A stretch of DNA of 64,000 nucleotides from Lachancea kluyveri NRRL Y-12651. Lineage: Eukaryota > Ascomycota > Saccharomycetes > Saccharomycetales > Saccharomycetaceae. The translations under genes and the position numbers were made by a program. The notes under the pieces are model-generated. The model did not search any database. It was given only the letters and a program-made list of their open reading frames with translations, and was not told where the DNA came from. The stretch is taken from contig CM000690.1 of NCBI GenBank assembly GCA_000149225.2, positions 62,001 through 126,000 on the forward strand, in the 5' to 3' direction. Positions 25,697 through 36,101 of this stretch are shown piece by piece; the stretch's first letter is position 1; each line of letters opens with the position of its first letter.

Positions 25697-27442
25697 TTAC
25701 CGTTTTGTCTTTTTTTCACCACATTCAAAGCTTAGGTGTTGGTTGTATTCCTTATTGTAAAGAGTGTTCCAGCCTTTGAAATACTTGCTTAGTCTTTGTC
25801 TACCGGGCTCATCGGATTTAGAAGACTCGATAATTTTGTCCCTTATCTGGGACAATTTGAGCAAAGTATCGTCTTTTAACGACTCCTGTTCCTCATCAGC
25901 GGAGGATTCTTCTTTCGCTTCTAACAGTTGGTCATGCAGGAGACTAAAATAATGTTGCAATCCAGGATTTTTAAATTCTGAGGGTTTATAACCGTTTCTC
26001 AGGTTAAAATAGGCGATAATGGTCTCGGTGGCCTGGCACATATGTCCATAATCCTGGCTAGATAAAACATCACCATATTGGGGAACAGATGGGAACCTTC
26101 TTATTTCATCAATAAATGGAATTCTTGTCAAATAAAAGCCTTCATTAGGGTCGTTCTCTGTACTTGGTGTCATTAAGTAGATTCCCGGGTTAGAGTTTAT
26201 TTTTAGCTTTCCCCACACCACTGCAGACTTTCCTTTAGTTCTCAAATTTCTGTACAAAGAAGCCATAGCTCTAATTGAACCTTCGTATGTATACTCATCA
26301 GGGACAACAAATGCTGTTTTGTCAACATTGTTGTAGTAAAAAAGACACTGATCAGTACTCCTAAACCCAATTATTTTCAAAAATGAGTTATAATTTGGAT
26401 CTAATTTGTCAAGCTTTGCCATATCCTCTTGCGAGAGTTCAATGTTCTCATCGCCATATGGAAATATTTTGGCCACTTTATCTGAAACGTCGACACCGGT
26501 CGAAGCGTCCAAATACCTCCTATGCGAAAATGCCTCTTTCCGTAACTGCTCGTTCTCATAGACCAGTTTGTACCGAGTACCTGGTTTTTCATGAGAAATA
26601 ATGGTATATCCTTTGATAGATATAGTAAAGTTGTTACGATCATCTAGGATCAAGGGGCATTGAAACTTTACTCTCCTAGTCTCTTTCTTCCTCGATACTC
26701 TGGATTTAATATAAGAAGCAGGGATTGGGGTTGTATTTGGGCCATCAAACATTTCTGATCCATCTACATAATCCGTCTTTGCACGCAACTTTAAGATATC
26801 CGAGTAGAAGCTTTGGTCAAACGGCTTTTCCTCTGTATCTATAAAAAATGGGGTAAAATTGATATAGCAATCATTCAAGTCATTCACAATTTTCCTTAGC
26901 CCTGACCTACTTTCAAGATTTTCGTAACCATTAGGCTTGCCATTATCTGTAAATAAGAAAACTTTTCCGTTATTGTACGCCTTTCGATTGGGAAGCTCTT
27001 TAATGAACTGCTCCCTTAAAAAAACCAACACAGATTCCAAAGAAACATCTAACGATGGAACAAAGGGAAATTTTTCCTCTAAAGTAGCTCGTTTAAATTG
27101 CAAGTCTTCGAGTAAATCATTCAACTTTTTCATATTCTTGGCATTGACGTCTTTCAACGGGAGGAATTCATATATGCCGTGCTCAGAGTTATCTTTGTTG
27201 CATTGGAAAAAGTAGCAGCCAACACCGGTATTTGGTGACGTAACAATGAGTTGAGACATGAGCTCTGCCAGTGATTCCAATATCTCTACCAGCTGAATTT
27301 TGTGATTTAACTCTGTCACTTTCCTGTACATCGTCGAGGTTAGTTCAATGCAAAAGACGATGCCTCCATGAACCTCATATTTTTTGTAGACTGTCTGATC
27401 ATCGCCATAATTAGAGCCATCCACACGGTCACTGTCCCCCAT
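25697..27442 (-). CDS. YKU70: Ku70 DNA end-binding subunit
   Basis: Forms the ring-shaped Ku heterodimer with Yku80. It binds double-strand breaks for non-homologous end joining and binds telomeres. 581 residues (602 in S. cerevisiae). The N-terminal von Willebrand-like domain spans about 25-235 (VFCIELTSTMYRK, KVFLFTDNGKPNG). The Ku beta-barrel spans about 250-480, including KFQCPLILDDRN, GSIRAMASLYRNLRTKGKSAVVWGKLK and the arm region. A helical C-terminus is rich in Glu, Asp and Lys. The neighbour NGL2 matches S. cerevisiae YMR284W/YMR285C. Confidence 0.95.
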   Translation of the reverse strand: MGDSDRVDGSNYGDDQTVYKKYEVHGGIVFCIELTSTMYRKVTELNHKIQLVEILESLAELMSQLIVTSPNTGVGCYFFQCNKDNSEHGIYEFLPLKDVNAKNMKKLNDLLEDLQFKRATLEEKFPFVPSLDVSLESVLVFLREQFIKELPNRKAYNNGKVFLFTDNGKPNGYENLESRSGLRKIVNDLNDCYINFTPFFIDTEEKPFDQSFYSDILKLRAKTDYVDGSEMFDGPNTTPIPASYIKSRVSRKKETRRVKFQCPLILDDRNNFTISIKGYTIISHEKPGTRYKLVYENEQLRKEAFSHRRYLDASTGVDVSDKVAKIFPYGDENIELSQEDMAKLDKLDPNYNSFLKIIGFRSTDQCLFYYNNVDKTAFVVPDEYTYEGSIRAMASLYRNLRTKGKSAVVWGKLKINSNPGIYLMTPSTENDPNEGFYLTRIPFIDEIRRFPSVPQYGDVLSSQDYGHMCQATETIIAYFNLRNGYKPSEFKNPGLQHYFSLLHDQLLEAKEESSADEEQESLKDDTLLKLSQIRDKIIESSKSDEPGRQRLSKYFKGWNTLYNKEYNQHLSFECGEKKTKR

Positions 27443-27769
27443 AAGAATAGTTTGTTTTATGCATATGTGAATTTTTTTTCAGAGATTTAACTTCTATACA
27501 TGCTAATGAAACTGTTTGCAATAAATCGACATCACCACTCATCATCGTAAGAACGTACATGAATTGGAACCTATATGACAAGTGCTGCTTTTAAAGAAAC
27601 CTGATAACAAGATAAACTTCTGGTGTCGTCGATTGCCAGTGACTCAGGATGCTAGAAATAGGATGTAAACACTAGCAGTGCTACAGGCCGTAGGGTTGCA
27701 CTGGATTTCGGGTGAGAGATAGCGTGCATGAACAAAGTGTGGCCTATCTAAACTAAAATTCAGAGGTGA
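27443..27769. other. Intergenic: YKU70 promoter
   Basis: 327 bp upstream of YKU70, up to the end of the DUP-family relic. No gene and no clear site is seen. Confidence 0.5.
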
Positions 27770-28430
27770 CTATACTGCCAGACGGGAAGGTCTAAGACTT
27801 TCCTCATGAACTTTCGCCAAGTACTCGTCGTAAGAATTATAATAGTCCTTGGAAGCCTGCCTTTTAAAGTAATCAAAGCCACCGTTTTCACCATGAATTG
27901 GAAAATTCAAAGGTGTTACACCAAATGCCTTCTTACAAGGTAGCAAGTACATTTCTTTGAATTCACTACAGCAGGATATACCGTCATAGAATGCGTACTT
28001 GTTCGGATAATGTACAGTTTCAAAGAGATAGTCATTCATTCTGCTTGCTACGATGTCCATTTTGGAGTGTCCATGTCAAGCTTCATATTTCTAATTTCAA
28101 CCAGAAATCGCATGCTTTGTTCTAGCTTAAAGTCTTCGGATATATTAGATATTAGATCGATTAATGCCACAACAACTAGATAAATAAAAAGACAAAAGCT
28201 GGCTATAATGAAGAGTGCAAACTAGAGTTTAGAATTTGTTATTATTACAAAAACAAATATATACCAAACGACACAGAGAAGACCTGAAAAAGGGATTTTC
28301 GAATCAAAGGATCTAGAAAAAGGGTGAGTCTGTTCAAGAAGATATCTCTTGGTAAAACCGGTTGAGGTTATACTCCAGACTCTGTGTTGGAGGACACTAG
28401 ATGTTCCCTGAATTCTTCGCGTTCCACCAT
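27770..28430 (-). pseudogene. DUP/COS-family membrane protein, broken
   Basis: A decayed member of the DUP240/DUP380 (COS) family. The C-terminal 96 codons are open (27770-28060; RMNDYLFETVHYPNKYAFYDG is the family's conserved motif). Upstream, other frames still read QPVLPRDIFLNRLTLFLD, a membrane-type FALFIIASFCLFIYLVVVAL and FLVEIRNMKLDMDTPKW. This is the same order as in the intact relative at 33327 (TIQLPRDIHYN, membrane pair, EKWDIIAYNMN). At least two frameshifts and two in-frame stops separate them, one shift falling at the W-D of KWDI near 28061. The likely old start is the ATG at 28430. It faces away from the intact copy, on the other side of UGA4. Confidence 0.85.
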
Positions 28431-28831
28431 TCTTCGCAAACTGGTTTTAAAACTCGGAGTTTCCCAGAGTGTTGAAAGTGTAACAGTCTTGAGTATCATC
28501 GAGGCTACTAATAAAAGCACACACAAACTCCCCGAGGAAGAGAGAATGATGGCTTTAAACAGCCAAAAACGAAGAGTGAATAAATAATTGTTGGCACAAC
28601 AGGTCGGATAAAACTAAACTCAAGTGTACTAGAATAAAATATTCATAGAATACTTGAAGCACCCAACTCTCAAAGTCATGAGGATTTTTGGTAAAAGAAT
28701 ATGGTTAAATTTTTAGATTTACGAACCTTGATATGTGAGTATATATATATATATATATATACATATAACTACAAACTAACCCGTAGCTTGCATAGAGTGA
28801 CCATTCTATCATGTACGACACAAGCAATATT
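28431..28831. other. Intergenic between DUP relic and UGA4
   Basis: 401 bp with an AT dinucleotide repeat at 28741-28760. No gene is seen. It is the 3' flank of UGA4 and would have been the promoter of the relic. Confidence 0.5.
28741..28760. repeat. (AT)10 microsatellite
   Basis: Twenty bases of perfect AT alternation, about 70 bp past the UGA4 stop. Confidence 0.9.
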
Positions 28832-30556
28832 TTACTTTTGGTTGGACAGAATTTCATCAATGACGTCTTGGCCGACAGCATCTACGAACTCATCGTCTGT
28901 TAAGTTAGACTTTGGACCATGGAAGGTTCTATGTTTGTAAAAATAGTAGTATGCTATACTACCAAACCAAACAAAGCCAACAAAAACACATGTGTAATTC
29001 ATCGTATCAGCTGTAATGTTGTGTTGAGAAGATGGAAACATCATCATAATGATAATAAATATTTCAAAAATGATAGAAGTCCAATTTATAACTGGAGACC
29101 AGAAATTTCCCATATAAAAAGCACCAGGACTGAAAATTTCCTTACCGGTAGTCATTCTCAACAGGTTTGGCGTCATCCAAGCAAAATAGTTAGCTGCAAT
29201 GTACATTGAAAACAAAGCAGCCGAAGCAGTAGAGCCAATCAAACATAATAGCCCAATACACAGGGCTCCAGCACCACCAAACCAAGTAGCCCTTAATGGA
29301 GAGGATAGCTTAGTGTTAACCTTCTTGATCCACCAAGAAAATGGTAAGCCATCATCACGTGCAAATGCCCAAATTTGTCTAGAAATAGCCGTCAATGTAG
29401 ATGCGCCCATGATGAATTGGCAGAAAGCAATCAATGTCATAAAGGTCATAGCCCATTTTTTACCAAGTGCGTTGTATAGGATTTGGGCCAGCGGTTGACC
29501 ATAAACAGTATCCAGAATAGCACTAATGTTACTACCCATACATGCAACAATTGCAATGGAAATGAAAAAACCGACTATCCAACATACAGAAATGGACGTT
29601 AGAATCCCAATTGGGACTGCCTTTGTAGCGTTTTTTGCTTCTTCTGACATGTGGATACAGGAATCAAATGCACCAATGACCCAGACACAAGGTTGGAAAC
29701 CAGCAACCATGAACTCCCAACCATCGGCCCAGTCGCCAAAATTTTCAAAGTTACCAAAGATGAATTTACCACCATTAAAGGTAACGTCGTCAGATTGAGA
29801 AACACCGATTGGCAAAACAATCAAGAAGAAAATAATAAGCAGCACGTTTGAAACGATGCTAAACGTTTGCAACTTGGAAACCGCAACAGTAGCGACAGAG
29901 GTTAGTAAGGTGGTGGCGATGATACACCCCGCATAAACACCATAAGTTTTGGCATTAGTAATTTCAAAATCTCCGTCCTTGGAGATGACAACAATCGATA
30001 AGATTTCCTGAGCCAAACCGTAGTCAATAGAACACAAACAGGCAATTAACGCAAGAGAGTTGGAGTTACCGATTAAAAAGCTTAAAACTTTCTTGAACTT
30101 GGGCGGAGCATAATAGTACGTGTAGTAATACAATCCACCAGACGTTGGGATGGCAGATGCCAGTTCTGCCATACCTGCACCGACGGATAAAATGAAAGCA
30201 CCAGAAATCAACCAACCCCAAACTAGGGAAATGGCACCACCAGCAAAAGCCATACCTAAAATGGAAGCAATACTAGGCAATAGACCCATAATGGAAAATG
30301 CAATACCAAACACCTGGATGGTGCTGAAATGCCTGTTCAACTCTTGTTTGTAGCCGATTTCTGCCAATAGTTCTGTATCATCATGTGCGGCCTTGGCATT
30401 AATATAGTTGACTTCACCGGCTCTTTTAGAGGTGATGGTCCTTAGAGACGTAATCTGCTGAACTTCGCCGTTAGCATTGGCAGAGACAATGGGGTGGAGT
30501 TCTCTGGCACTTGTTTTTATTTGGTTCTTTTCAACATATGAGGAACTATCAGACAT
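28832..30556 (-). CDS. UGA4: GABA/polyamine permease
   Basis: APC-superfamily permease of the yeast vacuolar and plasma membrane that imports 4-aminobutyrate and also carries putrescine. 574 residues (571 in S. cerevisiae). Strong Uga4 signatures are visible: GEVNYINAKAAHDDTELLAE, LAEIGYKQELNRHFSTIQVF, GIAFSIMGLLPSIAS, SGGLYYYTYYYAP, FDSCIHMSEEAKNATKAVPIG and the C-terminal DDEFVDAVGQDVIDEI. About twelve membrane segments follow a 70-residue cytosolic tail. GATAA sites upstream (30907-30923) suit nitrogen control. UGA4 and its two DUP-family flanks separate YKU70 from RIT1, which are adjacent in S. cerevisiae. Confidence 0.95.
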   Translation of the reverse strand: MSDSSSYVEKNQIKTSARELHPIVSANANGEVQQITSLRTITSKRAGEVNYINAKAAHDDTELLAEIGYKQELNRHFSTIQVFGIAFSIMGLLPSIASILGMAFAGGAISLVWGWLISGAFILSVGAGMAELASAIPTSGGLYYYTYYYAPPKFKKVLSFLIGNSNSLALIACLCSIDYGLAQEILSIVVISKDGDFEITNAKTYGVYAGCIIATTLLTSVATVAVSKLQTFSIVSNVLLIIFFLIVLPIGVSQSDDVTFNGGKFIFGNFENFGDWADGWEFMVAGFQPCVWVIGAFDSCIHMSEEAKNATKAVPIGILTSISVCWIVGFFISIAIVACMGSNISAILDTVYGQPLAQILYNALGKKWAMTFMTLIAFCQFIMGASTLTAISRQIWAFARDDGLPFSWWIKKVNTKLSSPLRATWFGGAGALCIGLLCLIGSTASAALFSMYIAANYFAWMTPNLLRMTTGKEIFSPGAFYMGNFWSPVINWTSIIFEIFIIIMMMFPSSQHNITADTMNYTCVFVGFVWFGSIAYYYFYKHRTFHGPKSNLTDDEFVDAVGQDVIDEILSNQK

Positions 30557-30906
30557 ACTGTGCTAAGTACTTAGTTTGAGGCAAAAAAAGGGTTTAAGGG
30601 CTGATTTTTACGAATGAACCTAATTTCTTAAATAAATTTTACTCAGTAGAATAACGGTGACAGTGTTTATCGAATATTTGCTGCTGACCTAGAAGTACCA
30701 CCAATTGCGATACACTCGTTATCAATTTGGCTGTGGAAAGAAGATAGATATCACAAATTATTAAGGGTTTCTACACTTTTCTACATACACACCGTCCAAA
30801 CACCCCAGATACCCTGCATAGTGAGTGCTCTTGGCACTTCCGAAAATGGAAGTTGTAGCCAGCTGAAGGCAAGATAGTTGATCATAGGCCTAAGGACGGG
30901 AACGCT

Positions 30907-30923
30907 GATAAGAAACCGTTATC
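30907..30923. promoter_or_regulatory. Paired GATAA sites upstream of UGA4
   Basis: GATAAG (30907-30912) and TTATC (30919-30923) form an inverted pair about 355 bp before the UGA4 ATG. GATA factors Gln3, Gat1 and Dal80 control UGA4 in S. cerevisiae. I did not find a clear Uga3 (GABA) element. Confidence 0.4.
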
Positions 30924-32875
30924 GTCTTACGTCGCGGCCCGGAAAAAAGCAAAGACAATAATGTAGCTTGACTGATACCTCGCATGAACTGAACAAATAC
31001 ATCTCAAGGCAAGAACGTTACCGTTCGGCACAAGAACTTGTTTAAGAGTGCAAACAGTACGTGATTTGGCACTCGGCTTATGACTTTGTATATAACGATG
31101 ATGTATAGCAGTTCTACTCGCAGCAGGTAAGATCGTGCAGCGAGCGGCGAAAGCTGGTTATCAAATGGCAACTCCGTAACCATCATTCATACGAAGTGCT
31201 CATAGCTGCTGTGTACTGCTTTACTACACAATTCGCCAGGATTTGAAGGCAAATAACATTGGCAAGATAGGCAGAGGGAATTGAACAGCGATACACTTTG
31301 ACCTTCAAAAAACTGTAGCTGAAAAGCTCTTTGGCGGGAAATACTGGATTCGTTGGGTTTAGGACTGGGCTGATGCCAGGAGAGTGAGAGCAAAAGAAAA
31401 GGAATAGAACATCTTCAGTACCAGTAGGTCAACCGAGCAAGGAGAAACGAACTCATACGAACTAAAAAACAAAAAAAAAAATGCGATTGGTTAGTAAGGA
31501 ATGTAGCATTTGGAAGAAGAATATACGATCTTATGTCTAGGGCTATTGGACTTGTTTTCAAATACACACTTTTTTCACTCCGACATCCCAAATTTCTTTG
31601 GTAGCAAACTGGAAATCCACCGGAACTCTCATTTCTCTGCCAAGGTACTCGGTCAGAGCCATACCACGTTTAGGTACTAAAGTCGAAATCTAGATTCCCG
31701 ATATACCAAGCGTGTTTCACCGACAAATAATTTCCTTTTACAAACATGCTTCATATGGCTCGACACCTTCTCCATTTCCTGGATGCTTTTAGGCATTTCT
31801 TTTCTAACTATTGAACAGAAGTTGCTGGCTGTTATCTACTACTTCGTCTGTGAACACTTGTTTTCAAGAAGTGTCAGTAGGTATGGGTCTTTTATCGTGG
31901 TGTACATGCACGTGATAGTCAGTGATGTATGGGCCTGATAAGGTGTATCCCAAGTCTTCAGTATTCAGGCCACATCTTACGTTACATGTTATTCTGCATG
32001 TGCTTTGGCACGCAAGAAGATAAAAAATTCCAATGACGGCTTATCAAACTAATCAACATATTTTGGGTTTACTCTTGATTACCCTTTTTTAACTTGTAAA
32101 TACACCAGTATTCTCAGAAATAATTACTGTAACAAGTATTAGCGATGCGTAAATAGTTTTGCTACAATGCCTATAAAGAAACATTTTTCATGTCTCTCTT
32201 GAAAAATTGATCCAAGAACAAAAGCACAAAACTATGCGTTGGGCTGAAATCCTGTATCGAGAATGCTCCGTATACCCGCGATTTTAATATTAATGACAGA
32301 GTTTTTGAAGTAAGAGGCAAGGATATATTTTCACTACTGCGTATCGTTGTCAATTTTGTCCTGGTGACCACATAAACATGACATGAAACTCTACAAAAAG
32401 CTTGCTTTAAATAAAGTAAAAAAAAAAACTTTTCTAACCATTTACTCAATTTTTTCTTTCTAACTACGGGGTATGGGCATTTTGACTTGGAAGGTTTTTG
32501 AATCAATTTATAAAATGATACCAGAAGAGCAAGACTATCACTTCCTCAAATATGCGTCTCTGACATTGTTTTTTGAAAAGTCGCACGATAAGAAACGTCT
32601 TAATTCTAAACTCAAGTTAAAATCCTACGTAAAGTATGCTTTATAAACCTTTATCGAGGCCGTATCGTAAACTGCCGAAGCTTACGTTACGCAAATGGTT
32701 TGAATACCAATCAAAATTACACAGCGAATTAATATTTTTATAGCCAGAATACAGAAAATGTATTTTGAAACATGGTTGCCTTAACCCAACTTTACAAAAC
32801 AAACAACTAAATTCACTTTTGTAAAAGGGTGCTTTCCAAGCACGGAAGCACCTCTACTTCGCAGGACGAGACTTT

Positions 32876-32876
<1 letters not shown>

Positions 32877-32914
<38 letters not shown>
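32877..32914. repeat. Poly(A) tract of 38 nt
   Basis: An uninterrupted run of A. The exact length may be uncertain because such runs are error-prone in sequencing. Confidence 0.9.
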
Positions 32915-32917
<3 letters not shown>

Positions 32918-33262
32918 TGCACAAGGTAAAAAGTGTATGTTCACTTTTGAGAATGGGAAATGCCTAAATGTTGTTTTCAATCTGACTTTAGGCTAAACAC
33001 AAAAATTTGCTTATAGATTGTTGACATTACATATTCAACTTCCACATAATATTACAAAATCTTTTCGGATTATTTATAAGAAACACACCATTTGTCTAGG
33101 TGGATCCTAGCTCAATAAAAGATAAGCCATACATCGAGATACTATCAAACAGGGGAATCCTTTTCGAGGGTACTCTCAAAAGCAGTTTGTTGAGATTATT
33201 CAATACCGAGAATTAGGTTTGAAGTCCGTAACACATGACGCGCCTCCCTTGTTGAATTAAAG

Positions 33263-33270
33263 TATAAAAA
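33263..33270 (+). promoter_or_regulatory. TATA box of the DUP-family gene (TATAAAAA)
   Basis: A consensus TATA element 57 bp upstream of the ATG at 33327. This supports an expressed gene, though the spacing is short. Confidence 0.5.
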
Positions 33271-33326
33271 ACCCCGGCATTATTCTTCCTTGACCAAACT
33301 GTATATGGAAAAGGAGCATTTTGAGT

Positions 33327-33914
33327 ATGAACGAAAAAAAGGCTGAAGAATTTAGATTACTACATGATCTCGAGGAAAATACAATACAATTACCTAGGGA
33401 TATTCATTATAACAAATCCACTTGGTTTCTGTATGGTGTTATCAGAAAACTCTCGATTCAAGGTTTCACGGCTTACTGGATTATAAGTTCGACGATTTAT
33501 TTGGCACGGCCAACGATCCCTGGCATAATGCTTTTCATTTTGGGTTTCATTTCACTGTTGGGATTAGTATTTATCGAATATCCAGAAAAAAAAGAAAAAC
33601 GTCTGGAAGTGACACAGAGGACAAGATTTTTGACTAACGTTATCGAAGCAAAGCCTTTTACCGACATGGAGAAATGGGATATTATTGCATACAATATGAA
33701 CAAACATCTGTACCTTGGAGGAGATTGGCCCAGAAACGACTATTTCTATGATGGAGAAAATTGCCGTGATACCTTCAAAAAACTGTTTATCGACCCCCAT
33801 TCCGGAAAGCAGTCTAAGAATGAAAACACGAATGCATACACTGAACTGGAACCTTATATTGAAGAAGCTGTAAAATACTTTGATCATGGTATATATGGAT
33901 CTCAAAAAGCCTGA
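33327..33914 (+). CDS. DUP240/COS-family membrane protein
   Basis: A 195-residue member of the DUP family, which in S. cerevisiae includes the DUP240 and subtelomeric COS proteins. Typical DUP240 proteins have about 240 residues, so this one is short. Order: a hydrophilic N-terminus with TIQLPRDIHYNKSTWF, two close membrane segments at about 48-61 and 63-83, then the family block TDMEKWDIIAYNMNKHLY and YFYDGENCRDTFKKLF. COS proteins help sort membrane proteins into vacuolar multivesicular bodies, and DUP240 proteins are linked to membrane traffic; which role applies here is unknown. The codon at 33321 is TTG, so the ATG at 33327 is the start. Confidence 0.88.
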   Translation: MNEKKAEEFRLLHDLEENTIQLPRDIHYNKSTWFLYGVIRKLSIQGFTAYWIISSTIYLARPTIPGIMLFILGFISLLGLVFIEYPEKKEKRLEVTQRTRFLTNVIEAKPFTDMEKWDIIAYNMNKHLYLGGDWPRNDYFYDGENCRDTFKKLFIDPHSGKQSKNENTNAYTELEPYIEEAVKYFDHGIYGSQKA

Positions 33915-34324
33915 TGAGACAATTCTCATTTCATGACAGGGCAACTATATAGCGACCGGGTGCAATAGCTATCAATACTGTAGGTTTTGACGATATTTAA
34001 AGCATAAAACAGCTGCGTGATTTACTGGCAGAAGTTACCGGCTCAACGCCCACTTTTCTTCAAGTTTCGTACAGTCTCTTCAAGCCTACCACATATTTGG
34101 AAGGGTTTAAACATGTTTAATGAATCACAACTTCTAAGTTATTTTAAAGACTTGAAAAACAAAGTATGGCAGATCTTTGTAAAAATGCAAACTTTCTAGA
34201 AAGAACCGTAATACTTGGCCACAGCTGTAGCTCGATCAACCACTATCACCAATCCAAATTTGTGTTTCACGAGCAACTGAGTTGTTTGCGTATAAGATGA
34301 CACATTTTCTGATGAGTTGTGGAA
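33915..34324. other. Intergenic: RIT1 promoter
   Basis: 410 bp, AT-rich. An open frame at 34017-34199 lacks any recognisable feature. No gene is called. Confidence 0.5.
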
Positions 34325-35833
34325 ATGTTAAAAGCCTCGTGTAGTTCTATCGATGAGGTAACCAGAAGAACCTGTGTATACCCTAACTACTCTAGAAATA
34401 TGGATACTGAAACCCTAAAATCACTGAATCTTATCAAAAAAGAGATAAAGAAGGAATACAAGTCCTTAAGAAATCGTCTACAAAGCATTATCTGGGATCA
34501 TCAATTCTTAACCACGTACGTAATCCCAACATTCCCAGACTATCCCTTGGTGCCGAATGAGAGGTGCGGACTGTGGTATTGTAATCCTGAAAGTTTCAGC
34601 CAGATGAGTTATTTTAAATCCACAGATGGCCATATCAATCAATGGGACTTCAGTACGAGAAGACTAAACTTTCATTTGTTACCCTCAATTGCACAACACG
34701 GTGGTATAGTAATTATAGATAGTACTAGGCGTGGAAAAAAGATACCTGACGCACTGAGCAAGACTATTCCGATATGGTGTGCTGTGATAAATACCCTGAT
34801 TCTTGAAGCGTCAAACCGTTCTGAAGAGGTGTTATTTTGTCCACCAGGCACTGTACCGCAATCTGAATATGACCGAATTAAAAATAGAATACCTTCTTTA
34901 GTCGAGAAGCTGAAAAATCTGGGAATAGTTAGCGGTGACGAGTTGTTGAAACAGTTTGGCGGTAAGATACTGCGTCCTCTGTGGGTATACCCAGGCTCTT
35001 CCTTATTTTCATCTTCTACTGATATTTTCACTGGGAAGCAGACCAGATCTCAAAAATGGGAAAAGCCTGAAGACCAAGATTTTTTGCCAGTTATTCTGTG
35101 CACAGCAAGCTATCAATGTCAAGATGGGGTAGATAAGAGGTACGGGTTCACTTACGTCCAAGGTGCAGCTGATGATCATGAACTTTGGGCAGAGGGCTTA
35201 ACACCAGATATGTTTTGGGACAATAAGAACTTTCTAGGAGACGAAACAAAATCTGAGCAAGAACTAATTGAATATGTGAATAAACAGAAAAGAGAAGCAA
35301 CCGAACGCACCAAGGAGGCCAGTGGAAATGACTTGAACCAGTGTTTCTCCGTTGATGCTATTACAAAGGAGTTGCATTTGGGGACTGTAGTTGATGGACT
35401 GGAGCTAAACGAAAAACTACTCTCACAGCTAGACTCACGGTATGCGTTAACCGTTGTTCTTAGTGAAAGTGTGAAGATCGCTTCCATACAAGAGAACCCA
35501 AATACAAAAATATTCCCATTGACAAGTGGCAATAAAAAGAGTTCTAAAGAACTGAGATCCAAGTTGATAGAAATTTGTCCCTTGATCCAAGCAAGTTTGA
35601 ATTCTCCATTGCCAATACTTATTTGCTGCAATACGGGAAAAGACATGTCTGTCGGAGTTCTCTTGGCCACTTTGTGTCAGAATTATGACGAAGATTGGTG
35701 CATAGGCAGCCCCAATAGCTTCAACAAGACAATTATTCGTAAACACTTGACAAGACTCATCTCTCATCTAAAAGGGCGCAACGTCAATCCATCGAGAGCT
35801 ACATTGAACAGTGTTAATGCGTACTTAATGTAG
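34325..35833 (+). CDS. RIT1: Initiator tRNA 2'-O-ribosyl phosphate transferase (A64)
   Basis: Adds a 2'-O-ribosyl phosphate to A64 of initiator tRNA-Met, which keeps it out of elongation. About 502 residues from the ATG at 34325 (513 in S. cerevisiae). A second in-frame ATG at 34400 (MDTETLKS) would give 477 and is also plausible. Conserved blocks include NERCGLWYCNPESF, SYFKSTDGHINQWDFSTRRL, IIDSTRRGKKIPDALSKTIPIWCAV and LPVILCTASYQ. The C-terminal third has the DUSP-like loop LICCNTGKDMSVGVLLA. YKU70 and RIT1 are neighbours in S. cerevisiae (YMR284W/YMR283C). Confidence 0.95.
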   Translation: MLKASCSSIDEVTRRTCVYPNYSRNMDTETLKSLNLIKKEIKKEYKSLRNRLQSIIWDHQFLTTYVIPTFPDYPLVPNERCGLWYCNPESFSQMSYFKSTDGHINQWDFSTRRLNFHLLPSIAQHGGIVIIDSTRRGKKIPDALSKTIPIWCAVINTLILEASNRSEEVLFCPPGTVPQSEYDRIKNRIPSLVEKLKNLGIVSGDELLKQFGGKILRPLWVYPGSSLFSSSTDIFTGKQTRSQKWEKPEDQDFLPVILCTASYQCQDGVDKRYGFTYVQGAADDHELWAEGLTPDMFWDNKNFLGDETKSEQELIEYVNKQKREATERTKEASGNDLNQCFSVDAITKELHLGTVVDGLELNEKLLSQLDSRYALTVVLSESVKIASIQENPNTKIFPLTSGNKKSSKELRSKLIEICPLIQASLNSPLPILICCNTGKDMSVGVLLATLCQNYDEDWCIGSPNSFNKTIIRKHLTRLISHLKGRNVNPSRATLNSVNAYLM

Positions 35834-36101
35834 TTTCCTATATTTTTCTAATGGCTAGGAAATCTGACAGAAATTATTAAGTGCTCCAGCTGGCAAATAA
35901 TACAATACACGGGTTGAGATCACGAATACAAATGTATCTACCTCCTTCCAATTTTGCTTCTTACTAGGCGTCATTTGTTACGTGAGCGTCATTAATCTGT
36001 GGGGCTTTGGCACCTAAAAATTTTTATCCTTCGAGCGAAAGAAGCGCCTGGAAGATATCCAACCAATTGTATAGCTATAAGCTGCAAAGAGAGTACCAGA
36101 A

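Larger units (their letters stand above)
30557..33262. other. 2.7-kb gap between UGA4 and the DUP-family gene
   Basis: No gene that I can support. The UGA4 promoter occupies the left end. Open frames of 60-111 codons (for example 31004-31186, 31187-31393 and 32171-32506, all minus) have no family motifs. An ATG at 31481 opens a plus-strand frame of 19 codons, then a stop, then about 47 more open codons; this could be a relic of something unknown. A 38-nt poly(A) lies at 32877-32914. No tRNA or LTR is seen. Confidence 0.5.
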
